From Alteromonas mediterranea DE (GTDB lineage: Bacteria > Pseudomonadota > Gammaproteobacteria > Enterobacterales > Alteromonadaceae), in contig NC_011138.3 in NCBI RefSeq assembly GCF_000020585.3, positions 2,894,851-2,918,839 of the forward strand: a stretch of DNA of 23,989 bases. The letters run 5' to 3'. Each line of letters begins with the position of its first letter. The first letter of the stretch is position 1. The translations under genes and the position numbers were made by a program. Below, in pieces: positions 1 through 8,606 of this stretch. The notes below the pieces were generated by a model that was given only the letters and a program-made list of their open reading frames with translations, was not told where the DNA came from and did not search any database.

Positions 1-282
1 TGGCTTGCGACCTTGAGATACAAGATAGTTCTTGGCGCTATTTACCGCAATGCGATATAGCCAAGTATAAAATGCACTGTCACCACGAAAATTAGGTAAG
101 GCACGGTATGCTTTAATAAACGCTTCTTGCGTTACATCAGCAACGTCACCGGTGTTTTTCACATAGCGAGAAACGAGATGCATAACTTTGTGTTGGTAAC
201 GTGTTACCAACAAGTTGAACGCATTTTTATCGCCCCGCTGTACTTTTTCGACCAGTTGTTGGTCGGTTATCTGCTCGCTCAT
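1..282 (-). CDS. rpoE: RNA polymerase sigma-E factor RpoE, 5' part (runs off the left edge)
   Basis: This is an extracytoplasmic-function sigma factor that directs RNA polymerase to envelope-stress promoters. Only the first 94 residues are in the window. They cover the N-terminus and sigma region 2, with the core-binding and -10-reading segments DVTQEAFIKAYRAL (residues 49-62) and FRGDSAFYTWLYRIAVN (65-81), nearly identical to E. coli RpoE. The chosen start gives MSEQITDQ, as in E. coli. An in-frame ATG three codons upstream (at 291) is also possible: the GGGAG at about 293-297 lies 2 nt from that ATG and 11 nt from the chosen one, so spacing does not decide. The gene diverges from nadB, the same neighbour as in E. 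coli. Anti-sigma genes such as rseA would be expected to the left, outside the window. Confidence 0.95.
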   Translation of the reverse strand, partial: MSEQITDQQLVEKVQRGDKNAFNLLVTRYQHKVMHLVSRYVKNTGDVADVTQEAFIKAYRALPNFRGDSAFYTWLYRIAVNSAKNYLVSQGRKP

Positions 283-334
283 TCGAGCCATTACTCCCTA
301 CTTCAACTACACAATAGCTCTAACAAGCATGTGT

Positions 335-361
335 ATAGACGCGTTCTTTTTACAAAAGTTC
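335..361 (-). promoter_or_regulatory. Candidate sigma-E-dependent autoregulatory promoter of rpoE
   Basis: On the minus strand a GAACTT -35 box (356-361) and a TCTAT -10 box (335-339) are separated by exactly 16 nt, with an A-rich spacer. This is the layout of sigma-E promoters and resembles the autoregulated E. coli rpoE promoter (GAACTT, 16 nt, TCTAA). Transcription would start near 328, leaving a leader of about 40 nt. The match is seen in the sequence; autoregulation is inferred from the family. Confidence 0.75.
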
Positions 362-479
362 GGTAAAACCATTAAATATTTTAAAAAATGCTCAACTGTG
401 CGCTTAAGAATGTTTGTGTTTTGCCTCTCATCCTTTAGACTTGCCGAACCTTTGCTCGTTTGAATTGATATAAAAATAC

Positions 480-2165
480 ATGAAATCTGTATCGTCTTCA
501 CTAACTTCCACATCAAATGCAATAGAACACCGTTGTGACGTATTGATTATTGGGAGTGGCGCGGCAGGATTAAGCTTAGCATTAAAGCTTGCCGACCATT
601 GTCAGGTAATTGTACTTAGTAAGAGTGACCGCAACGAGGGCTCTACCCGTTATGCGCAAGGTGGCATTGCGGCGGTATTTGACGAGCAAGACTCAATAGA
701 CGCCCACGTTACCGACACATTAGCCGCAGGTGCAGGCCTTTGTGAAGAACCAGCTGTACGTTTTACTGCCGAGCGGGCGAAGTCTTCGCTTGAATGGCTA
801 ATTGGCTACGGCGTGCCATTTGATACAGAAAAAAGTGAGTCTGGCGAAGAGCGCTTCCACCTTACCCGTGAAGGGGGACATAGCCACAGACGTATCCTTC
901 ATGCAGCCGATGCAACAGGTGAAGCACTTCAAATCACCCTTAATGATGCCGTCTCTACCCATCCCAATATTCATGTGTTCGAGCGCTACAATGCCATTGA
1001 CCTTATTCCCTCTAAAGAAGAGAAGAATAGCATTGTGGGCGCCTATGTATGGAATAGACAACAAGAGCATGTAGAAGTAATTCGTGCGCCATTTGTTGCA
1101 TTGGCGACGGGTGGCGGGAGCAAAGTATACCAATATACGTCAAATCCTGACGTTTCCAGCGGTGATGGTATCGCGATGGCGTGGCGTTCGGGTTGTCGCG
1201 TAGCGAATATGGAATTCAATCAGTTCCACCCTACTTGCTTATACCACCCGCAAGCGCGAAACTTTCTTATTACCGAAGCGCTGCGCGGCGAAGGCGCAAA
1301 TTTGTGTCATGCAGACGGCACACGCTTTATGCACAAGTTCGACGAGCGAGGTGATTTGGCACCGCGTGACGTAGTCGCCCGAGCGATTGACTATGAAATG
1401 AAGCGACTAGGCGCCGATTGCATGTACTTAGACATCAGTCACAAACCTGCCGACTTTATCGTGAAGCACTTTCCGAATATCTATCGCAAATGCCGCTCCT
1501 TAGGTATTGATATTACGCGGGAACCCATCCCCGTTGTGCCTGCAGCTCACTATAGCTGCGGTGGTGTTATTACTGATTTTAACGCTAAGACTGATTTAAA
1601 CAATGTATACGCGATTGGTGAAGTGGCTTATACAGGTTTGCACGGCGCAAACAGGATGGCGTCGAACTCATTGCTTGAATGTGTAGTATTTGCTAGCGCT
1701 GCCGCTGAAGACATTATAAAAAAATTACCTAGCGCAGACTGTGAAGAGTCGATTGCGCCTTGGGACGAAAGCCAGGTATCTAACTCTGACGAAGAAGTTA
1801 TCATTCAGCATAACTGGCACGAATTGCGTCTTTTTATGTGGGACTATGTGGGTATTGTTCGTACCGACAAACGGCTTGAACGGGCGATGCGCCGTATAAA
1901 GCTGCTCGAACAAGAAATTGCCGAATATTATGCACACTTTAGAGTGAGCAATAATTTGCTCGAATTACGTAACTTAGTAACGGTTGCCGAGCTCATCGTT
2001 CGTTGCGCTATGGCAAGAAAAGAAAGCCGCGGGCTGCACTTTAACCTTGACCACCCTGAGCAGATAAACAATCCAACGCCTACTATTCTCATTCCGAGAA
2101 AGCAGCTTTCAGGTGCCGATGTGGGTTCGTTAATTACCCACGACAGCTTTTGTGATGCTGACTAG
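480..2165 (+). CDS. nadB: L-aspartate oxidase NadB
   Basis: This FAD enzyme oxidises L-aspartate to iminoaspartate, the first step of de novo NAD synthesis; NadA then makes quinolinate. It is a 561-aa cytoplasmic protein close to the usual length of about 540. An FAD-binding Rossmann motif GSGAAG lies at residues 25-30, followed by [12 protein letters not shown], the active-site-region segment [27 protein letters not shown], and the C-terminal flavin-contact segment [15 protein letters not shown]. The sequence is nearly colinear with E. coli NadB, apart from an N-terminal extension of about 10 serine/threonine-rich residues. No clear ribosome-binding site precedes the ATG at 480, so a slightly later start cannot be excluded, but there is no other Met before the FAD motif. 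It diverges from rpoE across about 190 bp. Confidence 0.97.
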   Translation: MKSVSSSLTSTSNAIEHRCDVLIIGSGAAGLSLALKLADHCQVIVLSKSDRNEGSTRYAQGGIAAVFDEQDSIDAHVTDTLAAGAGLCEEPAVRFTAERAKSSLEWLIGYGVPFDTEKSESGEERFHLTREGGHSHRRILHAADATGEALQITLNDAVSTHPNIHVFERYNAIDLIPSKEEKNSIVGAYVWNRQQEHVEVIRAPFVALATGGGSKVYQYTSNPDVSSGDGIAMAWRSGCRVANMEFNQFHPTCLYHPQARNFLITEALRGEGANLCHADGTRFMHKFDERGDLAPRDVVARAIDYEMKRLGADCMYLDISHKPADFIVKHFPNIYRKCRSLGIDITREPIPVVPAAHYSCGGVITDFNAKTDLNNVYAIGEVAYTGLHGANRMASNSLLECVVFASAAAEDIIKKLPSADCEESIAPWDESQVSNSDEEVIIQHNWHELRLFMWDYVGIVRTDKRLERAMRRIKLLEQEIAEYYAHFRVSNNLLELRNLVTVAELIVRCAMARKESRGLHFNLDHPEQINNPTPTILIPRKQLSGADVGSLITHDSFCDAD

Positions 2166-2169
2166 CACA

Positions 2170-2189
2170 ACCAAGGAATGCGCCTTGGT
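2170..2189. terminator. Weak stem-loop after nadB
   Basis: A 7-bp perfect stem (ACCAAGG / CCTTGGT) with a 6-nt loop lies 5 nt after the nadB stop. Only a short T-rich stretch follows, so it is a weak terminator at best. A second hairpin lies at 2226-2246 (AGGAGTAG / CTACTCCT, 5-nt loop) and overlaps the last codons of the converging MaoC-like gene. Either or both could stop converging transcripts. Confidence 0.4.
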
Positions 2190-2238
2190 GATATTGCATT
2201 TAATACGCTTTCGGTAAACGCCAACAGGAGTAGATGAC

Positions 2239-3114
2239 CTACTCCTTGGTAGTAAATGCGAGGCTGGCAGATAAATGCACTACGTTGTCATTACCGTCTG
2301 TAACATCAAGGAACACACTGGCTTCTGTTTTGCAGTGCTGCTGAATATGTAATTCATTTGGCAAGAAAACGGGCTTCTTAAAGCGACAGCTTACCTCGCT
2401 CACCGTTAACGCCTCGGCATTGTCTTGGTGGCTAACAAATGCGGAAACCGCCTGCGACAATGTCCACATGCCATGGGCAATTGCCTGTTTAAAACCGAAC
2501 GCTTTTGCCGAAATAGTAGATAAGTGAATGGGATTATAGTCACCTGATAGTTTGGCATAGCGACGACCAGTGTTGGCATGTGCACAAATTTCACCAATCA
2601 ACACTCTGTCGTGCATATCGCAATCATCATGCATGTCGCTTTTTACAGCAAGCGGCGCTACGTGAACCGCTTTTACTTTCACCAAATAACTACTTATAGC
2701 ACGATAGACAAGTTGGCCCGATTGAAGCGCTTCTAGCATGACGTCCACTTCCCACCCGCGACTGTGCGGCCTAACATCGTAAAAGCGCACTCGACACTCA
2801 AAGGGCTCACTTAGATTACAGTGCTCCACCACCGTCACCTTGTTGGCAGCATGAATGAGACCGAGCAGTGGAAAAGGGCTTTGCTTATCAAGCAAGCACT
2901 GCATCTGCAAAGGTAATGATAACATTTGCAAATAAAGTGGATGAGGATGCTGACTCACCGGCCAGTCAACTTCTTGGCAAAACGCGCCATAATGGGCGTT
3001 ATCTATCGTTAATGTTTTCGTATAGATGCGCTGCGGCAGCGTAGGCGGTTTGAATTGCATTAACTGCCGAGCATCAACACGTTTGAATAACGCTTTAGTG
3101 TACTCACGAAACAT
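2239..3114 (-). CDS. MaoC-like double-hotdog (R)-enoyl-acyl hydratase family protein
   Basis: This 291-aa protein probably hydrates enoyl-thioesters or is a related acyl dehydratase. Its C-terminal half carries the hydratase-2 signature GDYNPIH at residues 191-197, where D192 and H197 are the expected catalytic pair, followed by the AHGM turn at 213-216. The N-terminal half (about 1-150) looks like a degenerate hotdog fold without the catalytic motif, as in other double-hotdog members. The ATG lies 4 bp after the ygfX stop, with a GGA about 10 nt upstream, so it is probably the last gene of an sdhE-ygfX-maoC-like transcript. The substrate cannot be read from the sequence. A link to the flavin/succinate dehydrogenase functions of its neighbours is not established. 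Confidence 0.85.
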   Translation of the reverse strand: MFREYTKALFKRVDARQLMQFKPPTLPQRIYTKTLTIDNAHYGAFCQEVDWPVSQHPHPLYLQMLSLPLQMQCLLDKQSPFPLLGLIHAANKVTVVEHCNLSEPFECRVRFYDVRPHSRGWEVDVMLEALQSGQLVYRAISSYLVKVKAVHVAPLAVKSDMHDDCDMHDRVLIGEICAHANTGRRYAKLSGDYNPIHLSTISAKAFGFKQAIAHGMWTLSQAVSAFVSHQDNAEALTVSEVSCRFKKPVFLPNELHIQQHCKTEASVFLDVTDGNDNVVHLSASLAFTTKE

Positions 3115-3118
3115 CTAT

Positions 3119-3673
3119 TTAATTCCTTGAATGCGTTGCTTTTCTAGCCAAAATTATGGCTCGTGCAAGGCGTCGATAGTCTGCCTCACAGCACTCACCT
3201 TTTAAAACCCAAGCTAAGTGGTTATGGTCTCTTTCAAACCATTTCCGTTTGTGGCGCAGTACGTTAATGCACAATCCCCACGCAAAGAGCTGTGAAGCAT
3301 GGTGAATTTTCATAGCGGTACCCGCTTCTTTTGCCTCACGCAAAGTATGACTTAGCAAGTGGTTCTGCGTATAGAAACAACTGCGATTATTTGCCGCGTT
3401 ATCATCGCCAACCACTCGAATAACGCCATCGCTTGAAAGCGAAAGTGCGTATTGAACAGGTAAGACATTGCGGCTAAGCACATCATAAAGACGCCAAGAA
3501 AACCACGATACTATTGCTATAGATACAAAGGTTAACGTGACCGGGAAGTTTATCCACGTCCAAAGATATTGGGGGAGACTCAACATGGCAGCGTAAAAGC
3601 ACATCGCCACACACGCCTCCCCCATTAGGGGCCTTAACTTATAACCGCTGATTTTAATTCTATGCTTTAACAC
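3119..3673 (-). CDS. ygfX: YgfX (CptA)-family inner-membrane protein
   Basis: This is a 184-aa small membrane protein. Two hydrophobic segments near the N-terminus (about residues 17-35 and 43-60) are followed by a soluble C-terminal region with a conserved-looking WVLKGECCEADYRRLARAI. The start appears to be GTG at 3671-3673, which overlaps the sdhE stop by 14 nt. The KISGYKL-type N-terminal stretch before the first membrane segment matches the family pattern, which supports this start over the internal ATG at 3625. In E. coli ygfX also follows sdhE directly and has been described as a toxin-like protein acting on FtsZ/MreB, a function that remains debated. The assignment rests mainly on position and topology, since overall similarity is low. 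It is longer than E. coli YgfX (about 135 aa). Confidence 0.72.
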   Translation of the reverse strand: MLKHRIKISGYKLRPLMGEACVAMCFYAAMLSLPQYLWTWINFPVTLTFVSIAIVSWFSWRLYDVLSRNVLPVQYALSLSSDGVIRVVGDDNAANNRSCFYTQNHLLSHTLREAKEAGTAMKIHHASQLFAWGLCINVLRHKRKWFERDHNHLAWVLKGECCEADYRRLARAIILARKATHSRN

Positions 3674-3911
3674 GGTTCACAATGGTTGCTACCATCGCAG
3701 CGAACTCAGGGTCTTCACACTTTTGATGCCCCATTATCCAAGCAAAGAGATCGGGGTCGTCACTGGTCAGTAGCCGTTCAAATGTTTCTTGTTCTTCGTA
3801 GCTAAGAGAGTCAAACGCTTCTTCAACGAAAGGCAGTAATAGTACATCTAATTCCAGCATACCTCTGCGGCATGCCCATTTTAAGCGGGCTAATCTTTTT
3901 GGTTCAAACAT
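3660..3911 (-). CDS. sdhE: FAD assembly factor SdhE
   Basis: This 83-aa cytoplasmic protein promotes covalent attachment of FAD to the succinate dehydrogenase (and fumarate reductase) flavoprotein subunit. The family hallmark RGMLELD is present, with R16, G17 and E20 forming the RGxxE motif, followed by the acidic segment SDDPDLFAWIMGH. It aligns end to end with E. coli SdhE. It is the first gene of the minus-strand run and diverges from ygfZ across 188 bp. It overlaps ygfX, which suggests translational coupling. No strong ribosome-binding site is seen upstream of the ATG. Confidence 0.95.
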   Translation of the reverse strand: MFEPKRLARLKWACRRGMLELDVLLLPFVEEAFDSLSYEEQETFERLLTSDDPDLFAWIMGHQKCEDPEFAAMVATIVNRVKA

Positions 3912-4018
3912 ATGTCTTTCTTACCGTTTTTTATTCGATATCAATAATACCATGCCCTGTATAGCGGGATCACTGCTCTTTTGGTCTGATAAAGAAACTA
4001 AATAGAACTTAATCTACG

Positions 4019-4024
4019 TATAAT
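4019..4024 (+). promoter_or_regulatory. Possible -10 element for ygfZ
   Basis: A perfect TATAAT lies in the divergent sdhE/ygfZ intergenic region, 76 nt before the ygfZ ATG. No good -35 box is found 16-18 nt upstream and there is no extended -10 TG, so this is only a candidate. Confidence 0.3.
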
Positions 4025-4099
4025 CGTGCACTTTACCCTTGAATAATGATGGTTTTGCCATACCTTGACTAAATACAGTTAAACGAATAAGTGGTGAAC

Positions 4100-5143
4100 A
4101 TGACCTCTATTGCATCATTACTCGAGCTTCCCGACGAATTCATGGTTGATCTTTCAGATACCATGGTAATTTCATTGGAAGGCGAACAAGCCGACAGCTA
4201 TTTGCACGGCCAAATCACGGTGAATATCAATAAGCTTGATGATAAGTCGGCGCGGCACTTCGCACACTGTGATAACAAAGGTAAAACCTGGTCTACGGGT
4301 TATGTCACACGCCATTTAAGCAAATTGCTACTGGTGGCTAATAATGATGCGGGCAATCACTCATTAGCACAACTCAATAAATATGGGGTTTTCTCCAAAG
4401 TAGATATTTTAGATGATACGCCAAACTACAGTGCTTATTTCCTGTCGCTAACAGCGGCGAAGAATAGCGGTGTAACGTCTACCCTTTCAAAAATGTTTGA
4501 TGTGACAGACTTAGAAGCGCTGCTAGATACCCAACACGGTGATAACCACGCGCTTCAAAAGATAGAGAGTGAAAGCGGTCTACTGTTTACAGCGAACACT
4601 GCCCAAGAGGGTTTTGTATTGCTTCTAAACAAAGGCGCGCAGCAACTGGTTGAAGAAGTGAACACCCAATCAATTCCTTGCTATCCCGCCGTTGTATTTA
4701 ACGCCATTCAGATTAAAAGTGTCCACGCCATGCTTCGAAAAGAAGCAGTAGGTGAATACATTCCACAAATGATTAATGTGCAAGCGCTTAACGGCATCGA
4801 CTTTGACAAAGGCTGCTATATGGGCCAAGAAGTTGTTGCCCGTACTCGCTTTCTTGGCAAAAACAAGCGCGCCGCGTTCAGCTTCAAATTAGAAGGTAAA
4901 GTTGACGTCACCCCTGGCGATGCCCTTGAAAAGCAGTTAGGCGAGAACTGGCGGGTTGCAGGTAAAATAATCGATGTGGCTATATTGGACAACGAAACGT
5001 GGTTCATTGCTGTGCTCAGTAATGATACAACGTCTGAAGATTTACACAGACTGGCTGAAAATGACGCTATTACCTGTTACCCTAACGCCTTGCCGTACAG
5101 TATTGAGCAACAAGCTAGCAATATTGTGAAAAAACGTCGCTAA
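4100..5143 (+). CDS. ygfZ: tRNA-modifying / Fe-S maintenance folate-binding protein YgfZ
   Basis: YgfZ is a folate-dependent protein of the GcvT-like fold that supports certain iron-sulfur enzymes, including the tRNA thiomethylase MiaB. The family signature KGCYMGQE is present, beginning at residue 237 with the key cysteine at 239 (counting from the ATG at 4100). The protein of about 347 residues is close to the family length. A GTG at 4091, three codons upstream in frame, is the alternative start. I prefer the ATG because E. coli-type N-termini begin near here and a weak GGTG lies just upstream. The gene is divergent from sdhE, the same ygfZ|sdhE-ygfX arrangement as in E. coli. This places two respiratory cofactor-maintenance proteins on one divergent promoter region. 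Confidence 0.93.
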   Translation: MTSIASLLELPDEFMVDLSDTMVISLEGEQADSYLHGQITVNINKLDDKSARHFAHCDNKGKTWSTGYVTRHLSKLLLVANNDAGNHSLAQLNKYGVFSKVDILDDTPNYSAYFLSLTAAKNSGVTSTLSKMFDVTDLEALLDTQHGDNHALQKIESESGLLFTANTAQEGFVLLLNKGAQQLVEEVNTQSIPCYPAVVFNAIQIKSVHAMLRKEAVGEYIPQMINVQALNGIDFDKGCYMGQEVVARTRFLGKNKRAAFSFKLEGKVDVTPGDALEKQLGENWRVAGKIIDVAILDNETWFIAVLSNDTTSEDLHRLAENDAITCYPNALPYSIEQQASNIVKKRR

Positions 5144-5171
5144 GCAGTATTTTTACTGCATTTCATTCATT

Positions 5172-5204
5172 GCCCTATTTTCAATGATAGTTTTGGAATA
5201 GGGC
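5172..5204 (+). promoter_or_regulatory. Leader hairpin upstream of slyD
   Basis: GCCCTATT (5172-5179) pairs perfectly with AATAGGGC (5197-5204), extendable by two G-U pairs. It lies immediately 5' of the AGGA ribosome-binding site of slyD (about 5211-5214). A smaller stem GCAGTA / TACTGC (5144-5159) begins right after the ygfZ stop. No T-run follows either stem, so they look more like mRNA stabilising or leader structures than terminators. The role is unknown. Confidence 0.45.
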
Positions 5205-5220
5205 CGATATAGGATTTGTT

Positions 5221-5706
5221 ATGACAATTACTTCTGACAGCGTTGTAACGCTACACTACACCGTATCTACCGAAGACGGCACAACGCTAGACTCTTCAGA
5301 AGGGAAATCTCCGCTAGTTGTGTTATTAGGTCGCCGTTTCTTAATTGAAGGGCTTGAAGACGCGCTAATCGGTAAAACAAAAGAAGATAGCTTCAACGTT
5401 TCTGTTGACCCAGAAAAGGCCTACGGTGAACGTGTTGATGAGCTAGTTCAAACAGTACCTCGCTCTATGTTTGAAGGTATGGATGTGGAAGTTGGTATGT
5501 CTTTTCGTGCAACCACACCTCAGGGCGAGCAATCTGTCATTATCATTGAAACCACAGACGAAGAAGTGGTTGTTGATGGTAATCACCCACTAGCAGGTAT
5601 TCCGCTTACATTTGATGTAACCGTTGTTGATGTGCGTGAAGCTACGAAAGAAGAACTAGAGCATGGCCATGTTCACGGTGAAGGTGGCTGCGGTCACGAC
5701 CACTAA
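5221..5706 (+). CDS. slyD: FKBP-type peptidyl-prolyl isomerase SlyD
   Basis: This 161-aa cytoplasmic prolyl isomerase/chaperone is also a metallochaperone for nickel in E. coli. The FKBP core is interrupted by the insert-in-flap chaperone domain (roughly residues 70-125), as seen from the AYGERVDELVQTVPRSMF segment and the later DGNHPLAGIPLTFDV core strand. The C-terminus is a short metal-binding tail, HGHVHGEGGCGHDH (148-161), with five His and one Cys. It is shorter than the E. coli tail. A clear AGGA ribosome-binding site precedes the ATG by 6 nt. It is followed by a strong terminator. A second FKBP, FkpB, is encoded at 19012-19479. Confidence 0.93.
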   Translation: MTITSDSVVTLHYTVSTEDGTTLDSSEGKSPLVVLLGRRFLIEGLEDALIGKTKEDSFNVSVDPEKAYGERVDELVQTVPRSMFEGMDVEVGMSFRATTPQGEQSVIIIETTDEEVVVDGNHPLAGIPLTFDVTVVDVREATKEELEHGHVHGEGGCGHDH

Positions 5707-5750
5707 TTGCGCCTTTTCACCAAAATCGAATAAGGTGATTTTTCAAAACT

Positions 5751-5778
5751 AAAAAGGGAGCGTTCTGCTCCCTTTTTT
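5751..5778. terminator. Bidirectional rho-independent terminator between slyD and glnB
   Basis: AAAAAGGGAGC (5751-5761), loop GTTCT, then GCTCCCTTTTTT (5767-5778). It forms a GC-rich stem flanked by an A-run on one side and a T-run on the other, so it works on both strands. It sits 45 nt after slyD and 28 nt after the glnB stop (minus strand). Confidence 0.93.
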
Positions 5779-5805
5779 AATGGAAAATGCTAACCGGTTA
5801 GTGTT

Positions 5806-6983
<1,178 letters not shown>

Positions 6984-7032
6984 TATAATATCCACGTATT
7001 TTTGAGGCGTCCTGGAACTCGATTCTACGACA

Positions 7033-7057
7033 ATATCACTACAGATGTTAGTGGTAT
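7033..7057. promoter_or_regulatory. Imperfect dyad upstream of nadE, possible operator
   Basis: ATATCACTA (7033-7041), a 7-nt centre, then TAGTGGTAT (7049-7057): nine symmetrical positions with one G-T wobble. It lies 50-74 nt upstream of the nadE ATG, where a repressor of NAD genes could bind. I cannot assign a regulator. Confidence 0.4.
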
Positions 7058-7341
7058 CCTCGTATCAATTAGGAATACCTTGACCTTCCTCAGCCACAGT
7101 CAGGTCAGCTTATCGTTTTTTTAATGTTGAAACATCGGTACTCTCCGTGGAAGGCCATTAACCATAAGGCGTATGGTCAAATATGCGATAACACGGTAAA
7201 ACATACCTTTGCCGTTGCGTTTTAGTTTACCCTAAAATAACGAGGAGTAGCGCACATTTATCCCGCTGTACCATTACATTGAAGATAGAAAGCGTTAGCC
7301 TAGCGCTCGTTCTCTTAGGTGAGTGTTAACACAGAGCTAAA

Positions 7342-7369
7342 TTGCGCGCGTACTATCGCAGTTTATAAA
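7342..7369 (+). promoter_or_regulatory. Candidate sigma-70 promoter for the FimT-like gene
   Basis: TTGCGC (7342-7347), a 16-nt spacer, then TATAAA (7364-7369). The -10 is a 5/6 match and the -35 a partial one. Transcription would start near 7376, 50-70 nt before the gene. Confidence 0.4.
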
Positions 7370-7446
7370 TAAGGTCGACCCATAGCTTATAAAACGTATT
7401 ACGTACTGTATTTACGAGTAAACCATTGAAAATTAGCGTTCAAATT

Positions 7447-8028
7447 ATGACAACACAGAGGCAAATAAAAAGACCTCACCCAGCATTAACCCAAGCAGGA
7501 CTTACCCTGCTAGAAATGCTGGTCGCGGTAGCAGTACTTGCCATTATTCTTACCACGGTTGCGCCGGGCATTCAGAATATAATCATCAAAAATAGAATCA
7601 CTGCTGACTTGAACAACTTAAGTGCCGTTGCTCAGCGTGCTAGGTTCACCGCAGTAGACGAACAAACCAGCGTGACCCTTTGTCCAACAACTAATTACAC
7701 GGCCTGCACCAATAATTGGAAAAATGCCAAAATGGTATTTGTTGACGCTAACGGAAATGGCAGCCGAGATAATAGCGAGGCGCTTATTATCGCAAGTGAC
7801 CCACTTAATACTGCAAATGCGGTTTACGGCATCACGGGGAGCTTAGTATTTGACGAACAAGGGGGGATAAATAGAGCGGCGACGATTACCCTATGTCCTA
7901 GCGATAACAATGCGGATTATGCATCTGCTCTTTTACTTTCCCTTTATGGAAGAATTTCAGTGGCTGTAGATAGCAACGGAGATGATATAAAAGAAGACCT
8001 TGCTGGTGATGATTTAGCCTGCAGCTAA
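7447..8028 (+). CDS. GspH/FimT-family minor pilin (type IV pilus)
   Basis: This is a prepilin-like protein of about 193 aa. The prepilin peptidase site is QAG|LTLLE: Gly-18 at -1, Leu at +1 rather than the usual Phe, and Glu at +5, followed by a hydrophobic helix (about 19-40). The Cys-containing body with FVDANGNGSRDNSEAL is typical of FimT/GspH proteins, which carry such Asp/Asn-rich loops. In E. coli numbering this is the H-type subunit that helps prime pilus assembly at the tip. A TTG at 7426, with GAG seven nt upstream, is an alternative start giving a 25-residue leader; the ATG has no clear ribosome-binding site. It stands alone: the next plus-strand gene is 579 bp away and an inverted PilE-like gene lies between. 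Confidence 0.85.
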   Translation: MTTQRQIKRPHPALTQAGLTLLEMLVAVAVLAIILTTVAPGIQNIIIKNRITADLNNLSAVAQRARFTAVDEQTSVTLCPTTNYTACTNNWKNAKMVFVDANGNGSRDNSEALIIASDPLNTANAVYGITGSLVFDEQGGINRAATITLCPSDNNADYASALLLSLYGRISVAVDSNGDDIKEDLAGDDLACS

Positions 8029-8135
8029 CCCGTTTGTATTTATTCTATTTACACCTTTTTTTCGTGGCTTTTTTCGTCGCCTTAACAGTTACTATTTTAT
8101 CGACTAGGCTGTGCGTAAAAGTAAAGTCTCATCAT

Positions 8136-8528
8136 TTACCAACAGCTTTTAGGTGACAGCGCCGTTTCACTAATTTTTATTGTTCGACAGCTATCGTTTG
8201 CATCCTTAAACAAAAAAGTGGCAACAACCTCATATCCGCTACCTTGATGATTAATTTGACTAAAACTGACGTTTTGAACGTCAGCTTGTGGTAGTGCACT
8301 TAACGGGAGGTAAAGACCCGTTTCAAGCCAACTTCTCGATTGCATTGCCTGTATAGAGAGTAAGTAGGCCTTAACTTTATTCGTTTGGCTTAACTGCCAA
8401 CTTGAATTAACGGCCGATGAAGCGGCAACACTCAAAATCCCCACTATCGCCATTGTTATCAGCGCCTCCACAAGCGTGAAACCTATTATAAGATAGCGCT
8501 TGCCACCCTTTTTGTAATTCCCTTCCAT
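8136..8528 (-). CDS. PilE-like type IV minor pilin, inverted within the plus-strand set
   Basis: This is a 130-aa prepilin. The leader ends in LIIG|FTLVEALIT, with Gly-16 at -1, Phe at +1 and Glu at +5. The hydrophobic N-terminal helix runs to about residue 36 and the globular part is short. The C-terminus, with Cys near 114 and a terminal SCW, resembles the disulfide-bounded D-region of PilE-type minor pilins. It is transcribed opposite to its neighbours, convergent with the FimT-like gene and divergent from the next pilin gene across 78 bp. It is shorter than the PilE at 11039-11503 and not very similar beyond the N-terminal helix. The exact pilin class is inferred. Confidence 0.82.
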   Translation of the reverse strand: MEGNYKKGGKRYLIIGFTLVEALITMAIVGILSVAASSAVNSSWQLSQTNKVKAYLLSIQAMQSRSWLETGLYLPLSALPQADVQNVSFSQINHQGSGYEVVATFLFKDANDSCRTIKISETALSPKSCW

Positions 8529-8606
8529 GGTACAGCTTTCTCTTAATCAATTATTCGATACATTGAGCCTATCAACTTACTCCCAACGCTTTAACTGGAC
8601 TTACGC

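Larger units (their letters stand above)
6984..7446. other. Gene-free intergenic region between nadE and the plus-strand pilin set
   Basis: About 460 bp without a credible coding frame. It holds a dyad next to nadE (7033-7057) and an inverted repeat TGACCT / AGGTCA (about 7081-7107, 15-nt loop) followed 8 nt later by a run of seven T. It also holds a hairpin ACCATA / TATGGT (7161-7177), a perfect 10-bp palindrome GTGTTAACAC (7323-7332), and a sigma-70-like promoter candidate (7342-7369). The TGACCT/AGGTCA stem plus T-run could be a weak plus-strand terminator or attenuator. The region serves the divergent nadE and fimT-like genes. Confidence 0.6.

Noticed and set aside
127..463. Plus-strand open frames of 79 and 82 codons over rpoE and its upstream region
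   Set aside because: They lie antisense to the strongly conserved rpoE coding sequence and its promoter and have no recognisable protein features.
6984..7446. c-di-GMP (GEMM) riboswitch upstream of the FimT-like gene
   Set aside because: Such riboswitches often precede pilus genes, so I looked for the conserved core (GCAAAGCC-type and tetraloop-receptor elements) on both strands and did not find it.
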